53,939 bases of DNA from Acidimicrobiia bacterium. GTDB lineage: Bacteria > Actinomycetota > Acidimicrobiia > Acidimicrobiales > SKKL01. The stretch is from contig JAENWR010000011.1 of NCBI GenBank assembly GCA_016649895.1, positions 1 through 53,939 on the forward strand. The letters run 5' to 3'. Below the pieces are notes generated by a model. The model had not been told where the DNA came from, did not search any database, and saw only the letters and a list, made by a program, of their open reading frames with translations. This document shows, one piece after another, positions 8,233 through 16,614 of the stretch. Each line of letters starts with the position of its first letter. Position 1 is the stretch's first letter. The translations under genes and the position numbers were made by a program.

Positions 8233-9051
8233 ATGTCCGATGATGGCCGCGAGCACGGCGATTTCACTGCGTCCGATGGGGTGAAGATCCACTACATCAG
8301 CATGGGCGACGAGGGGTCGTGGGTGGTCCTCGTCCACGGCTACACCGGCAGCGCCGAGGGCAACTGGTGTGCCAACGGCGTGGCCGCTGCGCTCGCTGAG
8401 CGCCACCGGGTCGTGGCGATCGACTGCCGCAACCACGGCCGCAGCGACAAGCCCACGCCCGGCGGCCCCGGCAAGCCCGAGGACGTGGTCGAGCTGATGG
8501 ACCACCTGGGCATCGAGCGGGCGCACGTCCACGGCTACTCGATGGGCGGCATGATCACCGGCCGGTTGCTCAGCCTCATCCCCGATCGGATGATCACTGC
8601 GGCGTTCGGCGGTTCGGGCATCCGCGAGACCGACGAGGAGTGGGTCGCCCGGGTGCCGCCCGACGTCGACGGCACCGATCCTGACGAGGCGACCGCCAGC
8701 CGCAACCTGCGCATCTCGGCTGCGATGAACAACGGGCTGTCGCGTGCCGACGCCGAGACCACGGCCGACGCGCCGAGGGAGCCGCGGCCGCCGGTGACCC
8801 CCGAGCGGGCCCGCCGGATGGGGATGGGCACGGGCACCCTCGACCTGCGGGAGATCGCCATCCCGGTGCTGGCGATCAATGGTGAGTTCGACCGTCCGCT
8901 TGCCAAGACGCATCGCATGTGGCGCGAGCTGCGCGACTTCACCAGCGTCGTCCTTCCCGGCAAGTCGCACCTCACCGCCATCGTGCCCGGCTACATGCCG
9001 TCGGAGTACCTCGCGGTCACGGTGCGGTTCGTCGACAGCAACGACGGCTGA
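8233..9051 (+). CDS. Alpha/beta hydrolase
   Basis: The protein has 272 residues from an ATG preceded by a GGGGGGAACG purine stretch. VVLVHGYTGSAEGNW forms the oxyanion strand and loop. VVAIDCRNHGRSDKP is the conserved D-x-R-G/H-x-G-x-S segment, and GYSMGG is the nucleophile elbow with its catalytic Ser. A C-terminal region with INGEFDRP and KSHLTAI supplies the acid and His. This is the classic alpha/beta hydrolase order with an ordinary length. The substrate cannot be inferred. It lies between a toxin-antitoxin pair and a methyltransferase remnant, with no operonic partner. Confidence 0.88.
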   Translation: MSDDGREHGDFTASDGVKIHYISMGDEGSWVVLVHGYTGSAEGNWCANGVAAALAERHRVVAIDCRNHGRSDKPTPGGPGKPEDVVELMDHLGIERAHVHGYSMGGMITGRLLSLIPDRMITAAFGGSGIRETDEEWVARVPPDVDGTDPDEATASRNLRISAAMNNGLSRADAETTADAPREPRPPVTPERARRMGMGTGTLDLREIAIPVLAINGEFDRPLAKTHRMWRELRDFTSVVLPGKSHLTAIVPGYMPSEYLAVTVRFVDSNDG

Positions 9052-9075
9052 CCGGCTCCGCCGCCGGCGACGTTC

Positions 9076-9718
9076 CTAGGCGTCGTCGGCGCTGGGGGAG
9101 CGAGCCAGGAGGAACGCCTGCGGGGTCGACTCGTGGGCGAGCGCGGGGTCTCGCGTCGTCCGGGCGTGCACGTGCAGCCCGGCGGCGTTCATCCCATCTG
9201 CCACGGCGACCGGCGAGTGGCGGTAGTTGGTGAGCGGCAGTCCACTGCCGTGGGCGTCGTCGCGATGCACCGTCTCGCCGTCGCCGGCCTGGAACGCCAC
9301 CAGGAGGGGCCGGTCGGGTGCGAGCACCCGGCGCAGCTCGGCGAACACCTCGGCCAGCCCATCGGGCGGCGTGTGGATGATCGAGTACCAGCACACCGCC
9401 CCGACGACCGATCCATCGGCGAAGGGGAGGGCCGTGAGCCGTCCTTCTTCGAACCGGATGTGGGGGTGCGCCCTTCGGGCGATGGCGAGCATGGCCGGCG
9501 AGAGGTCGACGCCGACGGCGTTAAGGCCCCGGTCCGCAGCCGATGTCGGCCACGGTGCCGGGTGTCGACCCCACCAGTTCGACGAACGCGCCCAGCAGGG
9601 CTCGATCGACGGGACCCTCGATGACCGCCGACACCGCGGTGCCGATCGCGGTGGCGTAGGCGTCGGCGGTGGCGTCGTAGACGGCCTGGGTCGTCGAGAT
9701 GTGGTCCGGCACGGTCAC
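9076..9718 (-). pseudogene. SAM-dependent methyltransferase, inactivated by an out-of-frame deletion
   Basis: Two minus-strand reading frames together make one class I methyltransferase. From GTG 9718 the first frame runs through YDATADAYA to VADIGCGPG and then stops at about 9521. The second frame continues with LNAVGVDLSPAMLAIARRAH and runs to 9076 with the usual later motifs (LPFADGSV, LRRVLAPDRPLLVAF). Family members have about eight more residues between GCGPG and the GVDLSP strand, so a deletion of roughly 23 bases fits better than a one-base slip. The lost segment is part of the SAM-binding loop and helix, so no active product is expected. Sequencing error is less likely because residues are missing as well as the frame. 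Confidence 0.75.
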
Positions 9719-9859
9719 GCGCCGAACGTAGCGCCGCGAGCGCAGCCCATTGCGACGCGCGACACTCGGGGCACTGCAACTGGCGGCACCGGCGTGGATC
9801 ACCACGGGGGAGCCCTGATCGGGGACCGTCCGCCTGGGTCCCTGAACGGGAGGCCCTAC

Positions 9860-10615
9860 GTGTCAGCTTTCTCCTCCGTCGACCAGGCAGCCGACCCCGA
9901 CCGGCTGATCCGCTCCCTCGACCACTTCGCCAGCGGTCTGGCGGCCATGAAGCACTACATGGCCGTCACCCATGCCCTCCGGCGACCGACCCGTCCCGTG
10001 CTCGACCTCGGGTGTGGGGCCGGTCACGACCTGGAGATCCTGGCTGCCGTCGGCGTGGCGTGCGTTGGAGTGGACGCCAGCCGGGTCATGCTCGGCACGG
10101 CCGCCGAGCGTGTCGGCGGGTCGCTCGTGCAGGCCACTGGCGAGCTGCTTCCCTTCGCCGATCATGCCTTCGGCGGGTGCCGCATCGAGCGTGTGCTCAT
10201 GCACGTCGCCGATCCTGCTGTGGTGGTCGCCGAGGTGGTGCGGTGCGTCGAGCCCGGCGGCCTCCTCACGATCTTCGAGCCCGACTGGTCGAGCCTCACC
10301 GTCAACGGGTCGCCGGTGCCGACCAGGTGGGTGAGCCTCGCCCGGCATCCTGCGGTGGGTGGCGCCGTCGGCGAGCTGTTGCGCGAGGTCGGTTCCTCGG
10401 TCGTCGACCGGGTCGAGGAGCGATCGTGGTGGAGCGCCGCCGACTTCGAGCAGCTCACCGACATCGAGTCGTCCCTCGATCGGGCGGTCGCCAACGGTCA
10501 CGCCTCGGGGGACGAGGTGCGGCAGTGGCTGGAGGACGTTCGTCGCGCGGCTGCCGCGGGCGACTTCACCGCAGAGATCGCCAAGGTCCTCTGGGTCGCG
10601 ACCGCCCCCAGGTGA
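9860..10615 (+). CDS. Class I SAM-dependent methyltransferase
   Basis: The protein has 251 residues from GTG 9860, with GGGAGG at 9848-9853 as ribosome-binding site. The frame is open further upstream, but only this start has a good site and matches the domain. Motif I is VLDLGCGAGHDLEIL, the acidic residue of motif II lies in CVGVDASRVML, and later segments include FADHAFGGCRIERVLMHV and CVEPGGLLTIFEPDW. These are typical of UbiE/Methyltransf_11 proteins that act on small molecules. It is divergent from the broken methyltransferase and convergent with the DNA methyltransferase gene. The substrate is unknown. Confidence 0.85.
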   Translation: MSAFSSVDQAADPDRLIRSLDHFASGLAAMKHYMAVTHALRRPTRPVLDLGCGAGHDLEILAAVGVACVGVDASRVMLGTAAERVGGSLVQATGELLPFADHAFGGCRIERVLMHVADPAVVVAEVVRCVEPGGLLTIFEPDWSSLTVNGSPVPTRWVSLARHPAVGGAVGELLREVGSSVVDRVEERSWWSAADFEQLTDIESSLDRAVANGHASGDEVRQWLEDVRRAAAAGDFTAEIAKVLWVATAPR

Positions 10616-10631
10616 GCGGAGACGGGACCGA

Positions 10632-12119
10632 TCAGGCCGGCGCTGTTCCGTGCCCGCCGGTTGCCAGTGCCCGTAGGCGGTTCTGGTCCTCGACGTTGAG
10701 GACCTCGATGACATCGGACACCGGCCGGCCCGCACCTCGCACGACGCCGAGAGCCCTGTGACCGCTGGTTCCCTTGCTGGGCGCGTCGGTGGTGAGCAGG
10801 ACCAAGGGCATGGCTTGGCCGCCCTGTCGGTTCTGGCTCTCGTGGAGGACGGCGGCCATGCCGAGCGACCTCCAGAGGGTGTCGGTGCGCCGCAGACCAG
10901 CGCGGTTCGAGGTGAACGCACCGGAGACGTCGAACGCCCAGTCGCCACCCAGCTGGTCGGTGGCGACGAAGTCGAGGACGATGCCGAGACCCCTCGGCTT
11001 CACGTCCGCCCGGATGTCGGTGAACCCGCACAACCGAAGGAGAGCCTCGGCGATCTCGCCCACCTTCCGGCCCCCTCTGACGGCGTGCGCCAGGGCGTCG
11101 GCGGAGTCATCAGTTCGGGCGATGGCAGGGATCTCGACTCGAAACGCTGTGCTCACGTCGCTGATCGCCGACGCGACGCGGTCGCGCTCCTCGGCGATCC
11201 GTCGTTCGGCGATGCCCACGTAGTCGGAGTCGGTGTCGAAGCCGAGGTAGCGACGATCGGTACGGACCGCAGCGATGCCGGTGCTCCCAGAACCCATGAA
11301 GGGATCGAGCACCACGTCGCCCTCATAGGTGTAGAGCTCGATGAGACGCTGCGGCAGCTCGACGGGGAACGGCGCCGGATGCCCCACGCGCGTCGCCCTC
11401 TCGGGAGCGATCTCCCAGAGGTCGGTCGTTGCCTCCATGAACTCCTCGCGCGAGATGCTGGTCGTGGACGGCAGGCCCCGCTCGTGGCGCTCTGCCGGCG
11501 TGAGCGCCCGGTCGAACCGTCCCTTGCTGGCGATGACGACACGCTCGGTGATGTCGCGCAGCACCGGGTTCGACGGCCGTTGGAAGGTGCCCCATGCGCA
11601 CGATCCGCCTGCCGCCCGGCCCTTCCACCAGATCGCCTCGCCGCGCAGCAGCAGCCCAAGGTCTTGGAGGATCGCGGTGACGTCGCCCGACAGCGAGCGG
11701 TAGGGGCGTCGGCCCAGGTTGGCGACGTTGACGGCGATGCGACCGCCGGGCTCGAGGACCCGCTTGCACTCTGCGAAGACGCTGTGCAGCAGCTCCAGGT
11801 ACTCGAAGTAGTCGGCCGGGACGCCCTCGGCGCCGAGATCCTCCTCGTACTGCTTCCCGGCGAAGTAGGGGGGCGATGTCACGACCAGCGCCACCGAGTT
11901 GGAAGCGACCTTCGTCATGTCGCGAGCATCGGCGCAGTAGACGACGTCGAGGTCGGAAGTCTGCTCGATGGTGGTGTCGGTCGAGATCTCTGGCGCGACG
12001 AACCGGTCGTAGAACGCCGAGGCGTCGTGGTTCTCCCGACGGCCCGAGCCGAAGTTTGCGGTGGACGTCGACACTCGACCTCGCCCGTTCCGTGCTGCGG
12101 CCGATGCTGTGAGGGTCAT
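10632..12119 (-). CDS. DNA methyltransferase with unusual C-terminal domain
   Basis: The protein has 495 residues. The catalytic motif TSPPY is at 81-85 and the SAM motif DPFMGSGST at 272-280, so this is a beta-class N4-cytosine or N6-adenine DNA methyltransferase. Residues ~350-495 form an extra domain with GIVLDFVATDQLGGDW and FDVSGAFTSNRAGLRRTD. The D-x(n)-D-x-S spacing resembles nuclease-fold proteins, and a restriction domain or DNA-binding module is possible but unproven. The ATG overlaps the stop of the upstream ribbon-helix-helix gene (ATGA), so both are made from one transcript. No separate restriction gene is next to it. It could be a solitary methyltransferase, a fused restriction-modification enzyme or part of a defence pair with the divergent gene at 12477. 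Confidence 0.85.
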   Translation of the reverse strand: MTLTASAAARNGRGRVSTSTANFGSGRRENHDASAFYDRFVAPEISTDTTIEQTSDLDVVYCADARDMTKVASNSVALVVTSPPYFAGKQYEEDLGAEGVPADYFEYLELLHSVFAECKRVLEPGGRIAVNVANLGRRPYRSLSGDVTAILQDLGLLLRGEAIWWKGRAAGGSCAWGTFQRPSNPVLRDITERVVIASKGRFDRALTPAERHERGLPSTTSISREEFMEATTDLWEIAPERATRVGHPAPFPVELPQRLIELYTYEGDVVLDPFMGSGSTGIAAVRTDRRYLGFDTDSDYVGIAERRIAEERDRVASAISDVSTAFRVEIPAIARTDDSADALAHAVRGGRKVGEIAEALLRLCGFTDIRADVKPRGLGIVLDFVATDQLGGDWAFDVSGAFTSNRAGLRRTDTLWRSLGMAAVLHESQNRQGGQAMPLVLLTTDAPSKGTSGHRALGVVRGAGRPVSDVIEVLNVEDQNRLRALATGGHGTAPA

Positions 12120-12334
12120 GACTCACCGCCACGCCGGGAGTCGGCGGGCATCGGCGTGAGGACAGCGTCAATGCTCGGCAGCCGATCGAGGTAGTCGGCG
12201 ACCGCGCTGGTGATGATCAGGTTGGCCGAGACGTTGCGGTCGCGGGCCGTGAGGTGCAGGCGCTGGTGGACTGATGCAGGGAGACGGACCGCAGTGGCGA
12301 TCCGCCTCTCGTTGGAGACTCGAGGACGACCCAT
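12116..12334 (-). CDS. Ribbon-helix-helix DNA-binding protein
   Basis: The protein has 72 residues. RRIATAVRLPASVHQRLHLT followed by SANLIITSAVADYLDRL is a clear Arc/MetJ/CopG ribbon-helix-helix domain, with the strand at residues 11-18 and two helices after it. It is the first gene of a two-gene operon and overlaps the methyltransferase start by four bases. Regulators in front of methyltransferase genes often control restriction-modification expression, which is the likely role here (inference). Palindromic TGGCCA boxes sit at and just upstream of its own start codon. Confidence 0.8.
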   Translation of the reverse strand: MGRPRVSNERRIATAVRLPASVHQRLHLTARDRNVSANLIITSAVADYLDRLPSIDAVLTPMPADSRRGGES

Positions 12335-12356
12335 TGGCCAACCCTAACGATGGCCA
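12334..12356 (-). promoter_or_regulatory. Paired TGGCCA boxes, candidate operator of the RHH-methyltransferase operon
   Basis: TTGGCCAA (12334-12341) touches the start codon of the ribbon-helix-helix gene, and a second TGGCCA lies at 12351-12356, 16 bases away centre to centre. Each box is itself a palindrome, as expected for dimer half-sites of ribbon-helix-helix regulators. The position would block initiation of the minus-strand operon. Binding is an inference. Confidence 0.4.
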
Positions 12357-12476
12357 GTGACACGATCGTGGATAGTCGCGCGCACCTACGCGCGTCTTGC
12401 CCCGAGGTGCCGCTGCTCACGGACGCCGTAGCAATCTGCTGGCGCAGCAATCCCGTCGCATGTCCATACTTCCACC

Positions 12477-13328
12477 GTGACGAACCGCCACTTCGGCCGG
12501 ATCAGCGAGGTGTGGAAGGACCTCCTCCTCGCCGAGGTCCTTGCGATCGAGCAGCCCCGAGCCCTCCTCGACACCCACGCCGGCGACGCGCTCTACCCGG
12601 TCGTTGACGACCCAGAGCGGTCGTACGGCGTCATGGCCTTCAACGACCTCGTCGGCGGTCATCCGCTGCTTCGGGACTCTGCATATGCCTCGGTCCTGGC
12701 GAGTGTGAGGACCGACTCGACCCTCGACGGCATCCCCGGTGGCCCACTGGTGGCGATGGAGGTCCTCGGGACCGACGCGGAGTACGTCTTCTGTGATCGC
12801 GATCCCGACAGCGCGAGCAACATCCGAGACGTCGCGGCTGCTCGTGGTGTGCGCTCGGCGCAGGTGCTCACGGCTGACGGGATGGGCTCCGTTCACGCCG
12901 CACTGGCCGACCGCGACGATGCCAGCGTCGTCGTCTTCATCGATCCCTTCGACCACTACGCAGTCGGTCCGTCGGGTCTGTCGGCCCTGGATGTCGCCAG
13001 AGAAGCCGCAAACGCGGGTGCGGTGCTCGTCTACTGGTACGGCTACAACCGGATCGATGAGCGGCACTGGATCGTCGAGGAACTGGCCCCACGAGACGCA
13101 GGCGTCGAATGGTGGTGCGGCGATGTGATGATCTCGGCCGAGGACGCCGACATGGCCTCGGGCGATCTCGGCGAGGCGTCGTCTCCAGGTACCGGCTCTG
13201 GGGTCATGTGCATCAACGCCTCGGCCGCCACGATCGAACGCTGCACCGAGCTGGGGACGGCACTTTCGGCGCCGCGTTCAGCGATCGACCCCTGCCATCG
13301 GGCGGCGCGGGAGCGCTCGACTTCCTGA
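12477..13328 (+). CDS. RlmJ-like putative methyltransferase of unknown target
   Basis: The protein has 283 residues from GTG 12477. The N-terminus (NRHFGRISEVWKDLLLAEVL, then LLDTHAGDALY) has the layout of RlmJ-type 23S rRNA adenine methyltransferases, which begin with N-x-R-H-x-x and carry an LDTHAG SAM loop. The later segment VVVFIDPFDHYAVG occupies the place of the catalytic DPPY motif but reads DPFDHY. A segment GGPLVAMEVLGTDAEYVFCD follows the same order as RlmJ. The altered catalytic motif means either a divergent activity or none. It is divergently arranged from the ribbon-helix-helix/DNA methyltransferase operon with a shared control region of about 140 bases. Function is therefore tentative. 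Confidence 0.55.
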   Translation: MTNRHFGRISEVWKDLLLAEVLAIEQPRALLDTHAGDALYPVVDDPERSYGVMAFNDLVGGHPLLRDSAYASVLASVRTDSTLDGIPGGPLVAMEVLGTDAEYVFCDRDPDSASNIRDVAAARGVRSAQVLTADGMGSVHAALADRDDASVVVFIDPFDHYAVGPSGLSALDVAREAANAGAVLVYWYGYNRIDERHWIVEELAPRDAGVEWWCGDVMISAEDADMASGDLGEASSPGTGSGVMCINASAATIERCTELGTALSAPRSAIDPCHRAARERSTS

Positions 13329-13389
13329 CGTTGTCATCCCCGTAGCGAGGGTGGGCGGTCGCCTCACGCTTGGCCGGGACTCGCGCGGG

Positions 13390-14136
13390 CTAACCGGCCG
13401 CTGTCTGCCAGACCGAGACGTGGGACGGGCTCCCGCCGGTGAACGGCGTCCGGTCCCAGCCGGCCCATCGGTTGCGGAGGGCCAGACCGGCGAGGCGCGC
13501 CATCAGATCGAGCTCGGACGGCCAGACGTAGCGGAACTGGGTCCTGACCTCCGAGATGTGGGAGCCCTCTGCTCTGAAGTGGTGCGACTCCGCCTGTTGG
13601 GCCACCAAGTCGATGTAGCGGTCGTAGCCGACGTAGCCGACGTAGCCCGGGGCGTGGGAGAAGACTCGGGCATCCTCACCGGGTGGGAGGCGGCGGAGGT
13701 CGGGGACGCCGACCTCCACGACGAAGCACCCGCCGGGCTCGAGGTGGGCGGCGGCGTTGGCGAAGCACGCCACCTGTTGCTCCTGGGTGGTGAGGTTCCC
13801 GATGGTGTTGTACACGAGGTAGACGACCCGGAAGGTGCCCTCCACCCGCGTCGTCGCCATGTCACCGATCGTCACTGGGATCCGCTCGGCCCGATCCTTG
13901 GACCGCAGTCGCTCGGCCATGGCCGTCGAGAGCTCGATGCCCGACACCGGCACCCCCCGGTCGGCGAGCGGCAGGGCGATCCGACCCGTACCGACGGCGA
14001 GCTCCAGAGCGGCACCGTCGCCGGCGAGCTCTGCCAGCAGGTCGACGGTCCGCGCGATCACGACGGGATCGAACTGCGGTGCGTGGGTCTCGTCGTAGTG
14101 GGCTGCGACGTCGTCGTCGAAGTGGTTGGGGAGCAT
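13390..14136 (-). CDS. Class I SAM-dependent methyltransferase
   Basis: The protein has 248 residues. The N-terminal FDDDVAAHYDETHAPQFDP is typical of small-molecule methyltransferases. Motif I reads ALELAVGTGRIALPLA, motif II GVPVSGIELS, and the post-motif strand VVYLVYNTIGNL is followed by LEPGGCFVVEVGVP. Length and order are normal for the Methyltransf_25 group. It stands alone on the minus strand between an RlmJ-like gene and a VOC gene transcribed the other way. No substrate can be named. Confidence 0.85.
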   Translation of the reverse strand: MLPNHFDDDVAAHYDETHAPQFDPVVIARTVDLLAELAGDGAALELAVGTGRIALPLADRGVPVSGIELSTAMAERLRSKDRAERIPVTIGDMATTRVEGTFRVVYLVYNTIGNLTTQEQQVACFANAAAHLEPGGCFVVEVGVPDLRRLPPGEDARVFSHAPGYVGYVGYDRYIDLVAQQAESHHFRAEGSHISEVRTQFRYVWPSELDLMARLAGLALRNRWAGWDRTPFTGGSPSHVSVWQTAAG

Positions 14137-14230
14137 CCGGCGACACTTCCACCTCGCCCGCCCGATGGCGACGGAGTTCGGAGCCCGACTGAGATACTGC
14201 CGCTACATCCCGTCCCGAGGAGGAGCGCCC

Positions 14231-14605
14231 ATGGCTGGCATCGCCCGCATGCGGACCGTCGTGATCGACTGCCCCGAACCAGCGGCACTCGCCGAGTTCT
14301 ACCGCCAGCTCGTTGGTGGCGAGGTCACATCCGTGGCCGACGACTGGGTCGTGCTCGAGCCCGAACCCGGACGCCGCCTCGCCTTCCAGCAGGCCGAGGA
14401 CTACGCCCCACCGACCTGGCCGACGGGCGAGCGACCACAGCAGTTCCACCTCGACGTGACGATCGACGACATCGACGAGGCCGAGCCTGCGGTGCTGGCG
14501 ATCGGGGCGAGGAAGCACGAGGTCCAGCCCGGCGTGGCCGACGGCGACACGTTCCGGGTCTACCTCGATCCCGTGGGCCACCCCTTCTGCCTCTGCTGGG
14601 ACTGA
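14231..14605 (+). CDS. VOC superfamily (glyoxalase/bleomycin-resistance-like) protein
   Basis: The protein has 124 residues from ATG 14231, behind the purine-rich site GAGGAGCG. It has two beta-alpha-beta-beta-beta halves: RMRTVVIDCPEPAALAEFYR with WVVLEPEPGRRLAFQQ, then QFHLDVTIDDIDEAEPAVL with VYLDPVGHPFCLCWD. The final DPxGHPFCLC matches VOC proteins of the glyoxalase-6 type. Metal ligands such as the His of QFHLDV are present. Such small proteins act as lyases, dioxygenases or binding proteins; which applies cannot be told. The start is taken from the ribosome-binding site, although the frame extends upstream. Confidence 0.82.
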   Translation: MAGIARMRTVVIDCPEPAALAEFYRQLVGGEVTSVADDWVVLEPEPGRRLAFQQAEDYAPPTWPTGERPQQFHLDVTIDDIDEAEPAVLAIGARKHEVQPGVADGDTFRVYLDPVGHPFCLCWD

Positions 14606-14652
14606 CGACCTGCAAGCTTCGATCGTCGGCCTGTCCGCGGCGAAGCCGTCGA

Positions 14653-15339
14653 GTGCTCGTGATCAGCGCATGGAACGCGATGGCGTGGGTCACGGCCGAC
14701 GACCGTCGACTCATCGCCAAGTGGTCGTCGCTGCCCCAGCTCTTCGCCCATCTGGCGGACGCGGCGAGTGTCGCCATGTGGCTCGACACCCAGGGGATAC
14801 CAGTCGCAGCCCCGATCCCCGCAACCGACGATCGACTGTTGGTTGAGCTCGGCGACGACGCAGACGGTGCGTTGCTGCCACCGGGACGCCGCTTCCTGGT
14901 GGGGGTCTTACCGGTTGTCGAGGGTGATCTGCTCGATGTCGATGACGTCTCTCACGTCGCCGATGCCGGTCAGATGATGGCGAGGGTTCACGAAGGGCTC
15001 GCTTCGTATCGGGACGGAGTCGACCGACGCCGGCCGCGAGGGCTGGTGCAGCTCGTCGACAACGACTTCCGCTCGGCGAACATCCTCCACGATGGGTCGC
15101 GGATCACCGCTGTTCTGGACCTCGAGGAGCTCACCTACGACACCCGCGTCGCCGACCTCGCCAAGTCGGCCGTGCTCCTCGGCACCCGCTATCGAGACTG
15201 GCGGCCGACGAGCGAGGGCGTGCGCAGGACCTACGTGGCCGCGTGCAACGACCACGCTCGCGATCCCCTCACCACCGCAGAGCAAGGGGAGCTCGATGGG
15301 CGCATCGCCGCGGTCCTGAAGACCAAGGGCTGGACGTAG
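14653..15339 (+). CDS. Phosphotransferase (APH-like) family protein, N-lobe short
   Basis: The protein has 228 residues if GTG 14653 is used (GTG 14659 is an alternative). WVTADDRRLIAKWSS is the N-lobe strand with its lysine. The catalytic loop reads LVDNDFRSANILHDGS and is followed by AVLDLEELTYDTRVADLAK. APH-type kinases have H-x-D-x(4)-N here: the Asp and Asn are kept but the His is replaced by Asp. The D-L/F-E metal-binding motif is present. The N-lobe is about 30 residues shorter than usual, and I see no good ribosome-binding site, so the start may be misplaced or the gene may have lost its first codons by frameshift. The substrate could be an aminoglycoside, choline or homoserine-like alcohol; unknown. 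Confidence 0.65.
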   Translation: MLVISAWNAMAWVTADDRRLIAKWSSLPQLFAHLADAASVAMWLDTQGIPVAAPIPATDDRLLVELGDDADGALLPPGRRFLVGVLPVVEGDLLDVDDVSHVADAGQMMARVHEGLASYRDGVDRRRPRGLVQLVDNDFRSANILHDGSRITAVLDLEELTYDTRVADLAKSAVLLGTRYRDWRPTSEGVRRTYVAACNDHARDPLTTAEQGELDGRIAAVLKTKGWT

Positions 15340-15432
15340 CAGCCGCGATGTGAGTTCCTCACTCGTCGTCGGGTGGCCGCACCGCATGCGCGCCCGGCCT
15401 CGGCGCGCAGGTGAAAGGAACGGCCCTTCGAT

Positions 15433-15438
15433 TATGAT
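15433..15438 (+). promoter_or_regulatory. Probable -10 element for the antitoxin-RES operon
   Basis: TATGAT lies 35 bases before the antitoxin ATG at 15473, in an AT-rich patch that stands out from the GC-rich background. No convincing -35 is visible, which is common for actinobacterial promoters. A purine run (AAGGGGGGGA) then precedes the start codon. Confidence 0.4.
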
Positions 15439-15472
15439 TGCTATGGGATCAAGGGGGGGATACCGTTGTCGT

Positions 15473-15868
15473 ATGGCAGATGCAACGATGAGCCGACCGG
15501 AGCTGCGGGCCCATGAACGAGCGATGCGCCTCCCGTTTGAGGCGGCGGTCAAGGAGTTGCGGGACCTGCTGACCCCAAGGCTTGTGGCTTACATCGGTGG
15601 GGTCCGGGAGACCCGGGCCGTCCACCAGTGGGCCGACGGAACTCGCGATGTGAAATCGGGCGAGGTCGAGGATCGCCTGCGCTTCGCACTACAGGTCGCG
15701 CTCCTTCTCAGCGAGGGCGATGCACCGCGTGTCGTGCAGGCGTGGTTCCAGGGCTTGAACCCCCACCTTGATGACCGTTCGCCGGCGCGACTTCTCCGCG
15801 ATGGCGACCTCGACGAAGTCGGTTCGATCGTGCTCGCCGCAGCCCGCGCCTTCCTCGTCGGCGGGTGA
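15473..15868 (+). CDS. MbcA/ParS-like (DUF2384) antitoxin
   Basis: The protein has 131 residues from ATG 15473, after a G-rich Shine-Dalgarno-like run. The C-terminal half (DRLRFALQVALLLSEGDAPRVVQAWFQGLNPHLDDRSPARLLRDG shortened here as RLRFALQVALLL to SPARLLRDGD) carries the toxin-binding domain of Xre-MbcA-ParS antitoxins, with its conserved W-F-x-G-x-N-P segment. The N-terminal half is helical and basic and probably binds DNA. These antitoxins neutralise RES-domain toxins. The RES gene starts inside its stop codon (GTGA), the normal coupling. The antitoxin itself looks intact although its partner is not. Confidence 0.82.
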   Translation: MADATMSRPELRAHERAMRLPFEAAVKELRDLLTPRLVAYIGGVRETRAVHQWADGTRDVKSGEVEDRLRFALQVALLLSEGDAPRVVQAWFQGLNPHLDDRSPARLLRDGDLDEVGSIVLAAARAFLVGG

Positions 15869-16536
15869 AGTCAGCCGACCTGCCTGCCGAAGTCTTCCGC
15901 CTCGGGCGACGCCCCGACCCGTGGGCGTAGCCCGACTGGGCCTACGCCGAGACGGACGGCACGTTCGGCAATCGATTCGACGACCCACGGGGGATCTACC
16001 GTGTGCTGTACGCCTCCACCCAGCGGGTCGCGACGTTCGTGGAATGCCTTGCCTACTTCCGACCGGACATCGGCGTCATCGCGGGGATGCGGGCGATCGT
16101 GGGTGACGACGGGGACGAGGAACCACCCGGCGCCGGCCTCGTTCCGGCCGGTTGGATCGAGCGACGTTGTGTTGGGCGCGGCACGCTCGTGGGCGACCAC
16201 GTCGATATCGGCCATCACGAGTCGCTCGCGAGGTTGCGCAGTGAGCTCGCCGCGCGGGTCGTCCACCACGGCCTCCACGATCTCGACGGTGCCGCGATTC
16301 GCCTCACCGCGCCACGTGCCTTCACGCAGGAGGTGTCGCGATACGTCTTCGAGCAGACGGTCGACGGCAGGCGACGCTGGAACGGTCTCGCCTACCTCTC
16401 CAAGCACGGCGACGACCTACAGAATTGGGCGGTCTTCGAGCACGCCCACCCCGAGAACATTCACGTCACGGAATTCGCCAGCGACGACGCCGATCTCGTG
16501 GTCGCGCTCGCCCTCCACGGCCTACAGCTCGAGTAG
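15865..16536 (+). pseudogene. RES-domain toxin interrupted by an in-frame amber codon
   Basis: The GTG at 15865 overlaps the antitoxin stop by four bases. The frame runs to 16536 with a single TAG at 15928-15930 (codon 22). On both sides the protein is a good RES toxin: FRLGRRPDPW before the stop, then GTFGNRFDDPRGIYRVLYAS and ATFVECLAYFRP, with a normal C-terminus (YLSKHGDDLQNWAVFE). RES toxins degrade NAD+ or ADP-ribosylate targets and need residues on both sides of the stop. Downstream translation could restart only at internal codons such as ATG 16003 or GTG 15997, giving a product without the N-terminal Arg region. The simplest reading is a toxin disarmed by one mutation, with the antitoxin kept. 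Confidence 0.8.
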
Positions 16537-16614
16537 ACCGCCAGCTGGTGGCCATTGTGTCGCTCGGAAGACCCCGCGGCCACGGACTCAAGGTCGTGGT
16601 CTAGCGTCGACCCC

